64,000 bases of DNA from Aphelocoma coerulescens (GCF_041296385.1 NW_027183505.1:310001-374000); one strand, 5' to 3'; positions 1 to 11,142 are shown, counted from the stretch's first letter. Translations and numbers: made by a program. The notes: a model not told the origin generated them from the sequence alone.

Positions 1-240
1 ACAATGGACCTATGGTTCCATGATGTTGCGTGGTGTCACCGTGCTCTTCTTGAATCCGCAGTGTAACCATGGACCATTGGTTCCATGCGGCCTGGCTGTG
101 TCACAATGGGCTCCTTGATTCCATGATTCCCCACGGTGTCACAATGGAGCCTTGTTTCTAGGAGGTTCTGTACTGTCACAATTGTCTCCTTGATGCCATC
201 AGCCCCTGCAGTGTCACAATGGCTCCTTGGTTCCATGAGG
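1..240 (+). repeat. Partial monomer U0 (end of a 37-bp subrepeat block)
   Basis: This is the last ~240 bp of a monomer that begins left of the window. It contains the final seven subrepeats, starting inside one at ACAATGGACC and ending at GGTTCCATGAGG just before the U1 anchor. It carries the GCGGCCTGGCTG version, without the 5-bp deletion, matching the ends of U1, U2, U5 and U11. Confidence 0.95.
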
Positions 241-708
241 AACACAATAGCTTGGCATAAGCATTGAGCAACAGCTGCTGAACACACCTGGCAACATCTG
301 CTTGCATCAAAAGAGTGCTTCAAGCTGACAATGGCACCAGCAGCTTCCATCTGCAACAGAGACCCAGGAAAGGACAGGCTGTGCCGGTTTGGACAAATGT
401 GGAGGAAAATATCCTCTGATAGAAGGCAGGTTACACCCAGCCCTCCCCCACCAGGTTTTTGGAAAAAAGAACTTTCCTGGGAAGAAAGTGAAAGAGATAA
501 AAACTATTTTTTTAACAAACACACAGGAAAAGGATAACAATGCTAAATATTAAAAGCTCTCGCTGTGCAGAGAAAGCTGGGATAATTTTAGAGTCCTTCT
601 GTGTTTCGGTGGGGTCTCCTGAAACATCCATAGACAGCGAGGCCCGTGCAAAGAAACAGGGAGCGATTCTTGAGAGAAGTTTCAGAGCTCTTTCTTCTCC
701 AGCCACAT

Positions 709-717
709 GGGCGGGGC
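709..717 (+). promoter_or_regulatory. GC box (Sp1-type), one per monomer
   Basis: GGGCGGGGC matches the Sp1/KLF GC-box consensus and is kept in the monomers I checked. No TATA element or clear initiator was found nearby, so promoter activity is only a possibility. Confidence 0.25.
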
Positions 718-922
718 ACTGCCAAAGAACTGAGCAATCACAGCACAACCAGGGCCCTCCTCGCACAGGGCAACACAAAATAAGCAGTGCTGAACAGGAT
801 TAGGGCACATGTCAGCAGGGAGCAGGGAGACCCCCGTGCCCAGGCCATGCCTCTACCCCAGGGTCCCCTCTCCCATGACCTCATGGCAGGGGGGAGGAAC
901 CCCAACACTTCCGTAGGTGTAG

Positions 923-943
923 TCTCTCTCCTCCTCCTTGCAG
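923..943 (+). other. Acceptor-like polypyrimidine tract plus CAG, first site
   Basis: A pyrimidine-rich run ending TCCTCCTTGCAG resembles a spliceosomal 3' splice site with the boundary after 943. It is conserved in both F and L monomers. I could not find a convincing branch point or a strong matching donor, so this is a motif observation, not a gene model. Confidence 0.35.
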
Positions 944-1213
944 CTGGCTCATGGGCCCACATTCAGGGCCCCCACCTCGGGAGAAAATTCTCCCAATGTG
1001 CTCTGATGTTGAAAGAGTCAAGAAGAGAAGAAGGGAAAAAAACCCCCCGAAGTCCCAGGAAAACAAAGTTCAACTCTCCATCTCCCCCCAGAGAAAAGGA
1101 GCTGAAAACTGGCAAAAAAGAAACCAAGTTGCTTCCTCTGCTCTTGCTGCAAGCAGGATGCAGAGGAGTGTGTATGTGTGTCCTCGAAAAAACGCTCTGA
1201 GAAGTTTGTCCGG

Positions 1214-1237
1214 TTTTTTTCCTCTCCCCCCTCTCAG
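1214..1237 (+). other. Acceptor-like polypyrimidine tract plus CAG, second site
   Basis: About 22 consecutive pyrimidines (T7, then CCTCT-rich sequence) end in CTCTCAG, followed by GCTCAG. In L monomers the T-run grows to 12; U8-like monomers have a T6 variant interrupted by C; U10/U17 have T8. This is the most length-variable spot in the non-repetitive part. It scores well by eye as a 3' splice site, but no transcript evidence is available. Confidence 0.35.
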
Positions 1238-1337
1238 GCTCAGTTGAAAGGCACAGAAACGCACAAAGTTCACTTCTGGGCATAGAGCAGCAATAGGGGA
1301 TACACATGATAAAGTCACCCCAAGACACAGGGACAGA

Positions 1338-1365
1338 GAATTCAGTGGAAAGACTCCGAGAATTC
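1338..1365 (+). other. Paired EcoRI sites, 22 bp apart
   Basis: GAATTC occurs at 1338-1343 and 1360-1365, and I found no other EcoRI site in the monomer. The pair recurs in the other monomers examined. EcoRI cleavage should therefore reduce the array to fragments of about 2.16 kb plus a 22-bp piece. Confidence 0.9.
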
Positions 1366-1556
1366 TGCTCCCAGAGATCATTCATTCCTGCTCACACTGA
1401 CCCTTGTAGAAAGGGGACCTCGTTCCAGGCAGCCTGTACTGAGCATGTGGCTCCTGAGTGGGGTTTGTTGTTTAGGAAACCTGCTCCGGCTTTTCCATTC
1501 TTTCCTTCCAAACAGGAAAACTTCTCCTGGGGCTGTGTGCAGGCAGAGCCCTGAGG

Positions 1557-1570
1557 AGAGCAGGTGGCAC
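1557..1570 (+). promoter_or_regulatory. CTCF/E-box-like motif (reference copy)
   Basis: AGAGCAGGTGGCAC agrees with the commonly quoted CTCF core CCASYAGRKGGCRS at 12 of 14 positions, including the whole AGGTGGC centre. It also contains the E-box CAGGTG, which ZEB/SNAI-type factors can bind. It lies 55-68 bp before the subrepeat block in every monomer. Binding is not shown; a single motif of this quality is expected by chance fairly often. Confidence 0.3.
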
Positions 1571-1624
1571 ATGGTGCGCTGGGCTGGGACAGCCAGCTGC
1601 AGAGCTCAAGGGAAGAAGCCCAAA

Positions 1625-2422
1625 GTGTCACAATGGCTCCTTGCCTTCACATGCAACACCTGGGTCACAATGGTCTCCTTGATTCCATGAGGCCCCACTG
1701 TGTCACAATGGCTCCTTGGTTCCATCAGGTTCCGCAGTGTCACCATGGTCTCCTTTGATCCGCACTGTCATCATGGACAATTGGTTCCATGAGGCCCCGC
1801 AGTGTCACAATGGTCCCTTGCTTCCATAGGTTTGATGTTGTAACAATGGACTCCTTGCTTCTATGAGCTAGCCTGCTTTTTGCAGAGGTGTCTTTGGTTC
1901 CAACAAGGCCCCGCTGTGTCTCAGTGCACCCTGGCTTCCATGCGGATCTGGAGTATCACAAAGGCTCCTTGGTTCCACCAGGTCCTGCTGTGTCACAATG
2001 GGTCCTGTGGTCCCTGAGGCCCTCCAAAACCATCGTGGAGGCTTGCTTCCATGAGGTTCCATTATGTGCCAGTGGTCATCTTGGTTCCAGGAGTTTCCTT
2101 AGTGTCACAATGCTCTCCATGCTTCCATTAGGCCCTGCTTTGCCACAATGGTCCCCTTGTTTCCATGAGGCCCCGCTGTGTCACAATGGACCTATGGTTC
2201 CATGATGTTGCGTGGTGTCACCGTGCTCTTCTTGAATCCGCAGTGTAACCATGGACCATTGGTTCCATGCGGCCTGGCTGTGTCACAATGGGCTCCTTGA
2301 TTCCATGATTCCCCACGGTGTCACAATGGAGCCTTGTTTCTAGGAGGTTCTGTACTGTCACAATTGTCTCCTTGATGCCATCAGCCCCTGCAGTGTCACA
2401 ATGGCTCCTTGGTTCCATGAGG
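1625..2422 (+). repeat. 37-bp minisatellite block (reference copy in U1)
   Basis: About 22 tandem degenerate copies of a 37-bp unit, mostly 36-39 bp long with a few of 28-30 bp. The best-conserved words are GTGTCACAATGG at the start of the unit and GGTTCCATGAGG in the second half. Copies start, for example, at 1625, 1662, 1699 and 1736. Within a monomer the copies are clearly diverged from one another. The same subrepeat at the same position in other monomers is nearly identical, so the minisatellite is older than the 2.18-kb amplification. The same block occurs at the end of every monomer. Because 37 is not a multiple of three, the reading frame rotates from copy to copy, which argues against coding. 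Confidence 0.93.
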
Positions 2423-4604
2423 AACACAATAGCTTGGCATAAGCATTGAGCAACAGCTGCTGAACACACCTGGCAACATCTGCTTGCATCAAAAGAGTGC
2501 TTCAAGCTGACAATGGCACCAGCAGCTTCCATCTGCAACAGAGACCCAGGAAAGGACAGGCTGTGCCGGTTTGGACAAATGTGGAGGAAAATATCCTCTG
2601 ATAGAAGGCAGGTTACACCCAGCCCTCCCCCACCAGGTTTTTGGAAAAAAGAACTTTCCTGGGAAGAAAGTGAAAGAGATAAAAACTATTTTTTTAACAA
2701 ACACACAGGAAAAGGATAACAATGCTAAATATTAAAAGCTCTCGCTGTGCAGAGAAAGCTGGGATAATTTTAGAGTCCTTCTGTGTTTCGGTGGGGTCTC
2801 CTGAAACATCCATAGACAGCGAGGCCCGTGCAAAGAAACAGGGAGCGATTCTTGAGAGAAGTTTCAGAGCTCTTTCTTCTCCAGCCACATGGGCGGGGCA
2901 CTGCCAAAGAACTGAGCAATCACAGCACAACCAGGGCCCTCCTGGCACAGGGCAACACAAAATAAGCAGTGCTGAACAGGATTAGGGCACATGTCAGCAG
3001 GGAGCAGGGAGACCCCCGTGCCCAGGCCATGCCTCTACCCCAGGGTCCCCTCTCCCATGACCTCATGGCAGGGGGGAGGAACCCCAACACTTCCGTAGGT
3101 GTAGTCTCTCTCCTCCTCCTTGCAGCTGGCTCATGGGCCCACATTCAGGGCCCCCACCTCGGGAGAAAATTCTCCCAATGTGCTCTGATGTTGAAAGAGT
3201 CAAGAAGAGAAGAAGGGAAAAAAACCCCCCGAAGTCCCAGGAAAACAAAGTTCAACTCTCCATCTCCCCCCAGAGAAAAGGAGCTGAAAACTGGCAAAAA
3301 AGAAACCAAGTTGCTTCCTCTGCTCTTGCTGCAAGCAGGATGCAGAGGAGTGTGTATGTGTGTCCTCGAAAAAACGCTCTGAGAAGTTTGTCCGGTTTTT
3401 TTCCTCTCCCCCCTCTCAGGCTCAGTTGAAAGGCACAGAAATGCACAAAGTTCACTTCTGGGCATAGAGCAGCAATAGGGGATACACATGATAAAGTCAC
3501 CCCAAGACACAGGGACAGAGAATTCAGTGGAAAGACTCCGAGAATTCTGCTCCCAGAGATCATTCATTCCTGCTCACACTGACCCTTGTAGAAAGGGGAC
3601 ATCGTTCCAGGCAGCCTGTACTGAGCATGTGGCTCCTGAGTGGGGTTTGTTGTTTAGGAAACCTGCTCCGGCTTTTCCATTCTTTCCTTGCAAACAGGAA
3701 AACTTCTCCTGGGGCTGTGTGCAGGCAGAGCCCTGAGGAGAGCAGGTGGCACATGGTGCGCTGGGCTGGGACAGCCAGCTGCAGAGCTCAAGGGAAGAAG
3801 CCCAAAGTGTCACAATGGCTCCTTGCCTTCACATGCAACACCTGGGTCACAATGGTCTCCTTGATTCCATGAGGCCCCACTGTGTCAAAATGGCTCCTTG
3901 GTTCCATCAGGTTCCGCAGTGTCACCATGGTCTCCTTTGATCCGCACTGTCATCATGGACAATTGGTTCCATGAGGCCCCGCAGTGTCACAATGGTCCCT
4001 TGCTTCCATAGCTTTTACGTTGTAACAATGGACTCCTTGCTTCTATGAGCTAGCCTGCTTTTTGCAGAGGTGTCTTTGGTTCCAACAAGGCCCCGCTGTG
4101 TCTCAGTGCACCCTGGTTTCCATGTGGATGTGGAGTATCACAAAGGCTCCTTGGTTCCACCAGGTCCTGCTGTGTCACAATGGGTCCTGTGGTCCCTGAG
4201 GCCCTCCAAAACCATCGTGGAGGCTTGCTTCCATGAGGTTCCATTATGTGCCAGTGGTCATCTTGGTTCCAGGAGTTTCCTTAGTGTCACAATGCTCTCC
4301 ATGCTTCCATTAGGCCCTGCTTTGCCACAATGGTCCCCTTGTTTCCATGAGGCCCCGCTGTGTCACAATGGACCTATGGTTCCATGATGTTGCGTGGTGT
4401 CACCGTGCTCTTCTTGAATCCGCAGTGTAACCATGGACCATTGGTTCCATGCGGCCTGGCTGTGTCACAATGGGCTCCTTGATTCCATGATTCCCCACGG
4501 TGTCACAATGGAGCCTTGTTTCTAGGAGGTTCTGTACTGTCACAATTGTCTCCTTGATGCCATCAGCCCCTGCAGTGTCACAATGGCTCCTTGGTTCCAT
4601 GAGG
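2423..4604 (+). repeat. Monomer U2, F form, 2,182 bp
   Basis: The non-repetitive part ends at 3806 and the subrepeat block is 3807-4604. It has the same length as U1 and looks nearly identical over most of its span. Visible differences are CCTGGCAC for CCTCGCAC, GAAATGCAC, CCTTGCAAAC, a TCAAAATGG variant in one subrepeat, AGCTTTTACG for AGGTTTGATG, and TGGATGTGG. The CTCF-like motif at 3739-3752 is intact. Confidence 0.97.
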
Positions 4605-6779
4605 AACACAATAGCTTGGCATAAGCATTGAGCAACAGCTGCTGAACACACCTGGCAACATCTGCTTGCATCAAAAGAGTGCTTCAAGCTGACAATGGCA
4701 CCAGCAGCTTCCATCTGCAACAGAGACCCAGGAAAGGACAGGCTGTGCCGGTTTGGACAAATGTGGAGGAAAATATCCTCTGATAGAAGGCAGGTTACAC
4801 CCAGCCCTCCCCCACCAGGTTTTTGGAAAAAAGAACTTTCCTGGGAAGAAAGTGAAAGAGATAAAAACTATTTTTTTAACAAACACACAGGAAAAGGATA
4901 ACAATGCTAAATATTAAAAGCTCTCGCTGTGCAGAGAAAGCTGGGATAATTTTAGAGTCCTTCTGTGTTTCGGTGGGGTCTCCTGAAACATCCATAGACA
5001 GCGAGGCCCGTGCAAAGAAACAGGGAGCGATTCTTGAGAGAAGTTTCAGAGCTCTTTCTTCTCCAGCCACATGGGCGGGGCACTGCCAAAGAACTGAGCA
5101 ATCACAGCACAACCAGGGCCCTCCTGGCACAGGGCAACACAAAATAAGCAGTGCTGAACAGGATTAGGGCACATGTCAGCAGGGAGCAGGGAGACCCCCG
5201 TGCCCAGGCCATGCCTCTACCCCAGGGTCCCCTCTCCCATGACCTCATGGCAGGGGGGAGGAACCCCAACACTTCCGTAGGTGTAGTCTCTCTCCTCCTC
5301 CTTGCAGCTGGCTCATGGGCCCACATTCAGGGCCCCCACCTCGGGAGAAAATTCTCCCAATGTGCTCTGATGTTGAAAGAGTCAAGAAGAGAAGAAGGGA
5401 AAAAAACCCCCCGAAGTCCCAGGAAAACAAAGTTCAACTCTCCATCTCCCCCCAGAGAAAAGGAGCTGAAAACTGGCAAAAAAGAAACCAAGTTGCTTCC
5501 TCTGCTCTTGCTGCAAGCAGGATGCAGAGGAGTGTGTATGTGTGTCCTCGAAAAAACGCTCTGAGAAGTTTGTCCGGTTTTTTTCCTCTCCCCCCTCTCA
5601 GGCTCAGTTGAAAGGCACAGAAATGCACAAAGTTCACTTCTGGGCATAGAGCAGCAATAGGGGATACACATGATAAAGTCACCCCAAGACACAGGGACAG
5701 AGAATTCAGTGGAAAGACTCCGAGAATTCTGCTCCCAGAGATCATTCATTCCTGCTCACACTGACCCTTGTAGAAAGGGGACATCGTTCCAGGCAGCCTG
5801 TACTGAGCATGTGGCTCCTGAGTGGGGTTTGTTGTTTAGGAAACCTGCTCCGGCTTTTCCATTCTTTCCTTCCAAACAGGAAAACTTCTCCTGGGGCTGT
5901 GTGCAGGCAGAGCCCTGAGGAGAGCAGGTGGCACATGGTGCGCTGGGCTGGGACAGCCAGCTGCAGAGCTCAAGGGAAGAAGCCCAAAGTGTCACAATGG
6001 CTCCTTGCCTTCACATGCAACACCTGGGTCACAATGGTCTCCTTGATTCCATGAGGCCCCACTGTGTCACAATGGCTCCTTGGTTCCATCAGGTTCCGCA
6101 GTGTCACCATGGTCTCCTTTGATCCGCACTGTCATCATGGACAATTGGTTCCATGAGGCCCCGCAGTGTCACAATGGTCCCTTGCTTCCATAGCTTTTAC
6201 GTTGTAACAATGGACTCCTTGCTTCTATGAGCTAGCCTGCTTTTTGCAGAGGTGTCTTTGGTTCCAACAAGGCCCCGCTGTGTCTCTGCACCCTGGCTTC
6301 CATGTGGATCTGGAGTATCACAAAGGCTCCTTGGTTCCACCAGGTCCTGCTGTGTCACAATGGGTCCTGTGGTCCCTGAGGCCCTCCAAAGTCATTGTGG
6401 AGGCTTGCTTCCATGAGGTTCCATTATGTGCCAGTGGTCATCTTGGTTCCAGGAGTTTCCTTAGTGTCACAATGCTCTCCATGCTTCCATTAGGCCCTGC
6501 TTTGCCACAATGGTCCCCTTGTTTCCATGAGGCCCCGCTGTGTCACAATGGACCTATGGTTCCATGATGTTGCGTGGTGTCACCGTGCTCTTCTTGAATC
6601 CGCAGTGTAACCATGGACCATTGGTTCCATGCAGCCGTGTCACAATGGGCTCCTTGATTCCATGATTCCCCACGGTGTCACAATGGAGCCTTGTTTCTAG
6701 GAGGTTCTGTACTGTCACAATTGCCTCCTTGATGCCATCAGCCCCTGCAGTGTCACAATGGCTCCTTGGTTCCATGAGG
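4605..6779 (+). repeat. Monomer U3, F form, 2,175 bp
   Basis: The first ~1.38 kb is like U2, sharing the CCTGGCAC variant. The subrepeat block (5989-6779) is 7 bp shorter. It has the 2-bp deletion (TCTCTGCACC instead of TCTCAGTGCACC) and the 5-bp deletion (GCAGCCG). These deletions recur together in U7, U9, U14, U16, U20, U21 and U23, so U3 joins an F front to a block of the other lineage. The CTCF-like motif at 5921-5934 is intact. Confidence 0.97.
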
Positions 6780-8960
6780 AACACAATAGCTTGGCATAAG
6801 CATTGAGCAACAGCTGCTGAACACACCTGGCAACATCTGCTTGCATCAAAAGAGGGCTTCAAGCTGACAATGGCACCAGCAGCTTCCATCTGCAACAGAG
6901 ACCCAGGAAAGGACAGGCTGCGCCGGTTTGAACAAATGTGGAGGAAAATATCCTCTGATAGAAGGCAGGTTACACCCAGCCATCCCCCACCAGGTTTGGG
7001 AAAAAAGAATTTTCCTGGGAAGAAAGTGAAAGAGAGAAAACCTCTTTTTTTAACAAACACACAGGAAAAGGATAACAATGCTAAATATTAAAAGCTCTCG
7101 CTGTGCAGAGAAAGCTGGGATAATTTGAGAGTCCTTCCGTGTTTCGGTGGGGTCTCCTGAAACATCCATAGACAGCGAGGCCCGTGCAAAGAAACAGGGA
7201 GCGATTCTTGAGAGAAGTTTCAGAGCTCTTTCTTCTCCAGCCACATGGGCGGGGCACTGCCAAAGAACTGAGCAATCACAGCACAACCAGGGCCCTCCTC
7301 GCACAGGGCAACACAAAATAAGCAGTGCTGAACAGGATTAGGGCACATGTGAGAAGGGAGCAGGGAGACCCCGTGCCCAGGCCATGCCTCTACCCCAGGG
7401 TCCCCTCTCCCATGACCTCATGGCAGGGGGGAGGAACCCCAACACTTCCGTAGGTGTAGTCTCTCTCCTCCTCCTTGCAGCTGGCTCATGGGCCCACATT
7501 CAGGGCCCCCACCTCGGGAGAAAATTCTCCCAATGTGCTCTGATGTTGAAAGAGTCAAGAAGAGAAGAAGGGAAAAAAACCCCCAAAGTCCCAGGAAAAC
7601 AAAGTTCAACTCTCCATCTCCCCCCAGAGAAAAGGAGCTGAAAACTGGCTAAAAAGAAACAAAGTTGCTTCCCTCTGCTCTTGCTGCAAGCAGGATGCAG
7701 AGGAGTGTGTATGTGTGTCCTTGAACAAACGCTCTGAGAAGTTTGTCCGGTTTTTTCTCCTCTCCTCCCTCTCAGGCTCAGTTGAAAGGCACAGAAATGC
7801 ACAAAGTTCACTTCTGGGCATAGAGCAGCAATAGGGGATACACATGATAAAGTCACCCCAAGACACAGGGACAGAGAATTCAGTGGAAAGACTCCGAGAA
7901 TTCTGCTCCCAGAGATCATTCATTCCTGCTCACACTGACCCTTGTAGAAAGGGGACATCGTTCCAGGCAGCCTGTACTGAGCATGTGGCTCCTGAGTGGG
8001 GTTTGTTGTTTAGGAAACCTGCTCCGGCTTTTCCATTCTTTCCTTGCAAACAGGAAAACTTCTCCTGGGGCTGTGTGCAGGCAGAGCCCTGAGGAGAGCA
8101 GGTGGCACATGGTGCGCTGGGCTGGGACAGCCAGCTGCAGAGCTCAAGGGAAGAAGCCCAAAGTGTCACAATGGCTCCTTGCCTTCACATGCAACACCTG
8201 GGTCACAATGGTCTCCTTGATTCCATGAGGCCCCACTGTGTCACACTGGCTCCTTGGTTCCATCAGGTTCCGCAGTGTCACCATGGTCTCCTTTGATCCG
8301 CATTGTCATAATGGACAATTAGTTCCATGAGGCCCCGCAGTGTCACAATGGTCCCTTGCTTCCATAGGTTTGATGTTGTAACAATGGACTCCTTGCTTCT
8401 ATGAGCTAGCCTGCTTTTTGCAGAGGTGTCTTTGGTTCCAACAAGGCCCCGCTGTGTCTCAGTGCACCCTGGCTTCCATGTGGATGTGGAGTATCACAAA
8501 GGCTCCTTGGTTCCACCAGGTCCTGCTGTGTCACAATGGGTCCTGTGGTCCCTGAGGCCCTCCAAAGTCATCGTGAAGGCTTGCTTCCATGAGGTTCCAT
8601 TATGTGCCAGTGGTCATCTTGGTTCCAGGAGTTTCCTTAGTGTCACAATGCTCTCCATGCTTCCTTTAGGCCCTGCTTTGCCACAATGGTCCCCTTGTTT
8701 CCATGAGGCCCCGCTGTGTCACAATGGACGTACGGTTCCATGATGTTGCGTGGTGTCACCGTGCTCTTCTTGAATCCGCAGTGTAACCATGGACCATTGG
8801 TTCCATGCGGCCTGGCAGTGTCACAATGGGCTCCTTGATTCCATGATTCCCCACGGTGTCACAATGGAGCCTTGTTTCTAGGAGGTTCTGTACTGTGACA
8901 ATTGTCTCCTTGATGCCATCAGCCCCTGCAGTGTCACAATGGCTCCTTGGTTCCATGAGG
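6780..8960 (+). repeat. Monomer U4, L-form front, mosaic, 2,181 bp
   Basis: The front is L form (GGTTTGGG at 6993, preceded by GCGCCGGTTTGAAC). The middle and rear match U8/U15: CCCCCAAAG, TTTTTTCTCCTCTCCTCCC, CCTTGCAAAC, TCACACTGG, GTCATAATGG with ATTAGTT, and ACGTACGG near the end. The subrepeat block is 8163-8960. The CTCF-like motif at 8095-8108 is intact. U4 therefore combines markers that are separated elsewhere in the array. Confidence 0.96.
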
Positions 8961-11142
8961 AACACAATAGCTTGGCATAAGCATTGAGCAACAGCTGCTG
9001 AACACACCTGGCAATATCTGCTTGCATCAAAAGAGGGCTTCAAGCTGACAATGGCACCAGCAGCTTCCATCTGCAACAGACACCCAGGAAAGGACAGGCT
9101 GTGCCAGTTTGGACAAATTTGGAGGAAAATATCCTCTGATAGAAGGCAGGTTACACCCAGCCATCCCCCACCAGGTTTGGGAAAAAAGAATTTTCCTGGG
9201 AAGAAAGTGAAAGAGAGAAAACCTCTTTTTTTAACAAACACCCAGGAAAAGGATAACAATGCTAAATATTAAAACCTCTCGCTGTGCAGAGAAAGCTGGG
9301 ATAATTTGAGAGTCCTTCCGTGTTTCGGTGGGGTCTCCTGAAACATCCATAGACAGCGAGGCCCGTGCAAAGAAACAGGGAGCGATTCTTGAGAGAAGTT
9401 TCAGAGCTCTTTCTTCTCCAGCCACATGGGCGGGGCACTGCCAAAGAACTGAGCAATCACGGCACAAGCAGGGCCCTCCTCGCACAAGGCAACACAAAAT
9501 AAGCAGTGCTGAACAGGATTAGGGCACATGTGAGCAGGGAGCAGGGAGACCCCCCGTGCCCAGGCCATGCCTCTACCCCAGGGTCCCCTCTTCCCATGAC
9601 CTCATGGCAGGGGGGAGGAACCCCAACACTTCCGTAGGTGTAGTCTCTCTCCTCCTCCTTGCAGCTGCCTCATGGGCCCACATTCAGGGCTCCCACCTGG
9701 GTAGAAAATTCTCCCAATGTGCTCTGATGTTGAAAGAGTCAAGAAGAGAAGAAGGGAAAAAAACCCCCGAAGTCCCAGGAAAACAAAGTTCAACTCTCCA
9801 TCTCCCTCCAGAGAAAAGGAGCTGAAAACTGGCTAAAAAGAAACAAGGTTGTTTCCACCGCTCTTGCTGCAAGCAGGATGCAGAGGAGTGTGTATGTGTG
9901 TCCTTGAACAAACGCTCTGAGAAGTTTGTCCGTTTTTTTTTTTTCCTCTCTCCCCTCTCAGGCTCAGTTGAAAGGCACAGAAATGCACAAAGTTCACTTC
10001 TGGGCATAGAGCAGCAATAGGGGATACACATGATAAAGTCACCCCAAGACACAGGGACAGAGAATTCAGTGGAAAGACTCCGAGAATTCTGCTCCCAGAG
10101 ATCATTCCTGCTCACACTGACCCTTGTAGAAAGGGGACATCGTTCCAGGCAGCCTGTACTGAGCATGTGGCTCCTGAGTGGGGTTTGTTGTTTAGGAAAC
10201 CTGCTCCGGCTTTTCCATTCTTTCCTTCCAAACAGGAAAACTTCTCCTGGGGCTGTGTGCAGGCAGAGCCCTGAGGAGAGCAGGTGGCACATGGTGCGCT
10301 GGGCTGGGACAGCCAGCTGCAGAGCTCAAGGGAAGAAGCCCAAAGTGTCACAATGGCTCCTTGCCTTCACATGCAACACCTGGGTCACAATGGTCTCCTT
10401 GATTCCATGAGGCCCCACTGTGTCACAATGGCTCCTTGGTTCCATCAGGTTCCGCAGTGTCACCATGGTCTCCTTTGATCCGCACTGTCATCATGGACAA
10501 TTGGTTCCATGAGGCCCCGCAGTGTCACAATGGTCCCTTGCTTCCATAGCTTTTACGTTGTAACAATGGACTCCTTGCTTCTATGAGCTAGCCTGCTTTT
10601 TGCAGAGGTGTCTTTGGTTCCAACAAGGCCCCGCTGTGTCTCAGTGCACCCTGGCTTCCATGCGGATCTGGAGTATCACAAAGGCTCCTTGGTTCCACCA
10701 GGTCCTGCTGTGTCACAATGGGTCCTGTGGTCCCTGAGGCCCTCCAAAACCATCGTGGAGGCTTGCTTCCATGAGGTTCCATTATGTGCCAGTGGTCATC
10801 TTGGTTCCAGGAGTTTCCTTAGTGTCACAATGCTCTCCATGCTTCCATTAGGCCCTGCTTTGCCACAATGGTCCCCTTGTTTCCATGAGGCCCCGCTGTG
10901 TCACAATGGACCTATGGTTCCATGATGTTGCGTGGTGTCACCGTGCTCTTCTTGAATCCGCAGTGTAACCATGGACCATTGGTTCCATGCGGCCTGGCTG
11001 TGTCACAATGGGCTCCTTGATTCCATGATTCCCCACGGTGTCACAATGGAGCCTTGTTTCTAGGAGGTTCTGTACTGTCACAATTGTCTCCTTGATGCCA
11101 TCAGCCCCTGCAGTGTCACAATGGCTCCTTGGTTCCATGAGG
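8961..11142 (+). repeat. Monomer U5, L form, 2,182 bp
   Basis: Full set of L markers: GTGCCAGTTTGG, GGTTTGGG, AAAACCTCTCG, GGCACAAGC, CTCTTCCC, CTGCCTC, CTGGGTAG, GTTGTTTCCACCG and a T12 tract. It has the 4-bp deletion (ATCATTCCTGC) seen also in U9, U11, U16 and U18. The subrepeat block 10345-11142 instead matches U1 (GCGGATCTGG, AAAACCATCG). A private change is GGCAATATC at about 9012. The CTCF-like motif at 10277-10290 is intact. Confidence 0.96.

Larger units (their letters stand above)
241..1624 (+). repeat. Non-repetitive segment of the monomer (reference copy in U1)
   Basis: About 1.38 kb without internal tandem structure. In order it holds a possible decayed subrepeat remnant (AACACAATAGCTTGG), an A/T-rich stretch around 490-555 with one ATTAAA (549-554), a GC box at 709-717, two polypyrimidine-CAG sites (near 940 and 1235), two EcoRI sites and the CTCF-like motif. 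Short open frames exist on both strands, but frames and stops change between monomers through 1-5-bp indels. I recognise no protein domain or known transposable element in it. Confidence 0.85.
241..2422 (+). repeat. Monomer U1, F form, 2,182 bp
   Basis: The non-repetitive part is 241-1624 and the subrepeat block 1625-2422. This is a typical F monomer: GAGTGCTTC near the head, GGTTTTTGG at 454, a T7 tract before the second acceptor-like site, and GAAACGCAC. The end of the block carries GCGGATCTGG and AAAACCATCG. The CTCF-like motif at 1557-1570 is intact. It serves below as the reference monomer for internal features. Confidence 0.97.

Noticed and set aside
549..554. ATTAAA as a polyadenylation signal
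   Set aside because: It lies in an A/T-rich stretch and there is no transcript model to support it; a hexamer alone is weak evidence.
598..620. CENP-B box in the GTGTTTCGGTGGGG region
   Set aside because: It has TTCG, but the downstream A and CGGG positions of the essential NTTCGNNNNANNCGGGN pattern do not match.
801..806. TTAGGG-type telomeric sequence in the GGATTAGGGCACATG context near 800
   Set aside because: Only a single TTAGGG per monomer, not tandem; chance match.
1888..2205. Plus-strand open frame through the 37-bp block (about 105 codons, recurring in every monomer)
   Set aside because: The 37-bp period rotates the frame each copy, the frame starts at a non-ATG codon in this reading, and its N-terminal part shifts between monomers with a 2-bp deletion. 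The similarity between copies reflects DNA homogenisation, not coding constraint.
1625..2422. CRISPR-like direct repeats
   Set aside because: The 37-bp units abut one another without unique spacers, are degenerate, and recur identically in each monomer; no cas-like gene is present.
9684..10292. Minus-strand open frame of 202 codons (also in U9, U11, U16, U18), and other frames of 100-174 codons on both strands
   Set aside because: The long version exists only where a 4-bp deletion happens to join two shorter frames. In other monomers 1-5-bp indels break or shift it. Open frames overlap on both strands, no domain is recognisable, and no frame is preserved across all monomers.
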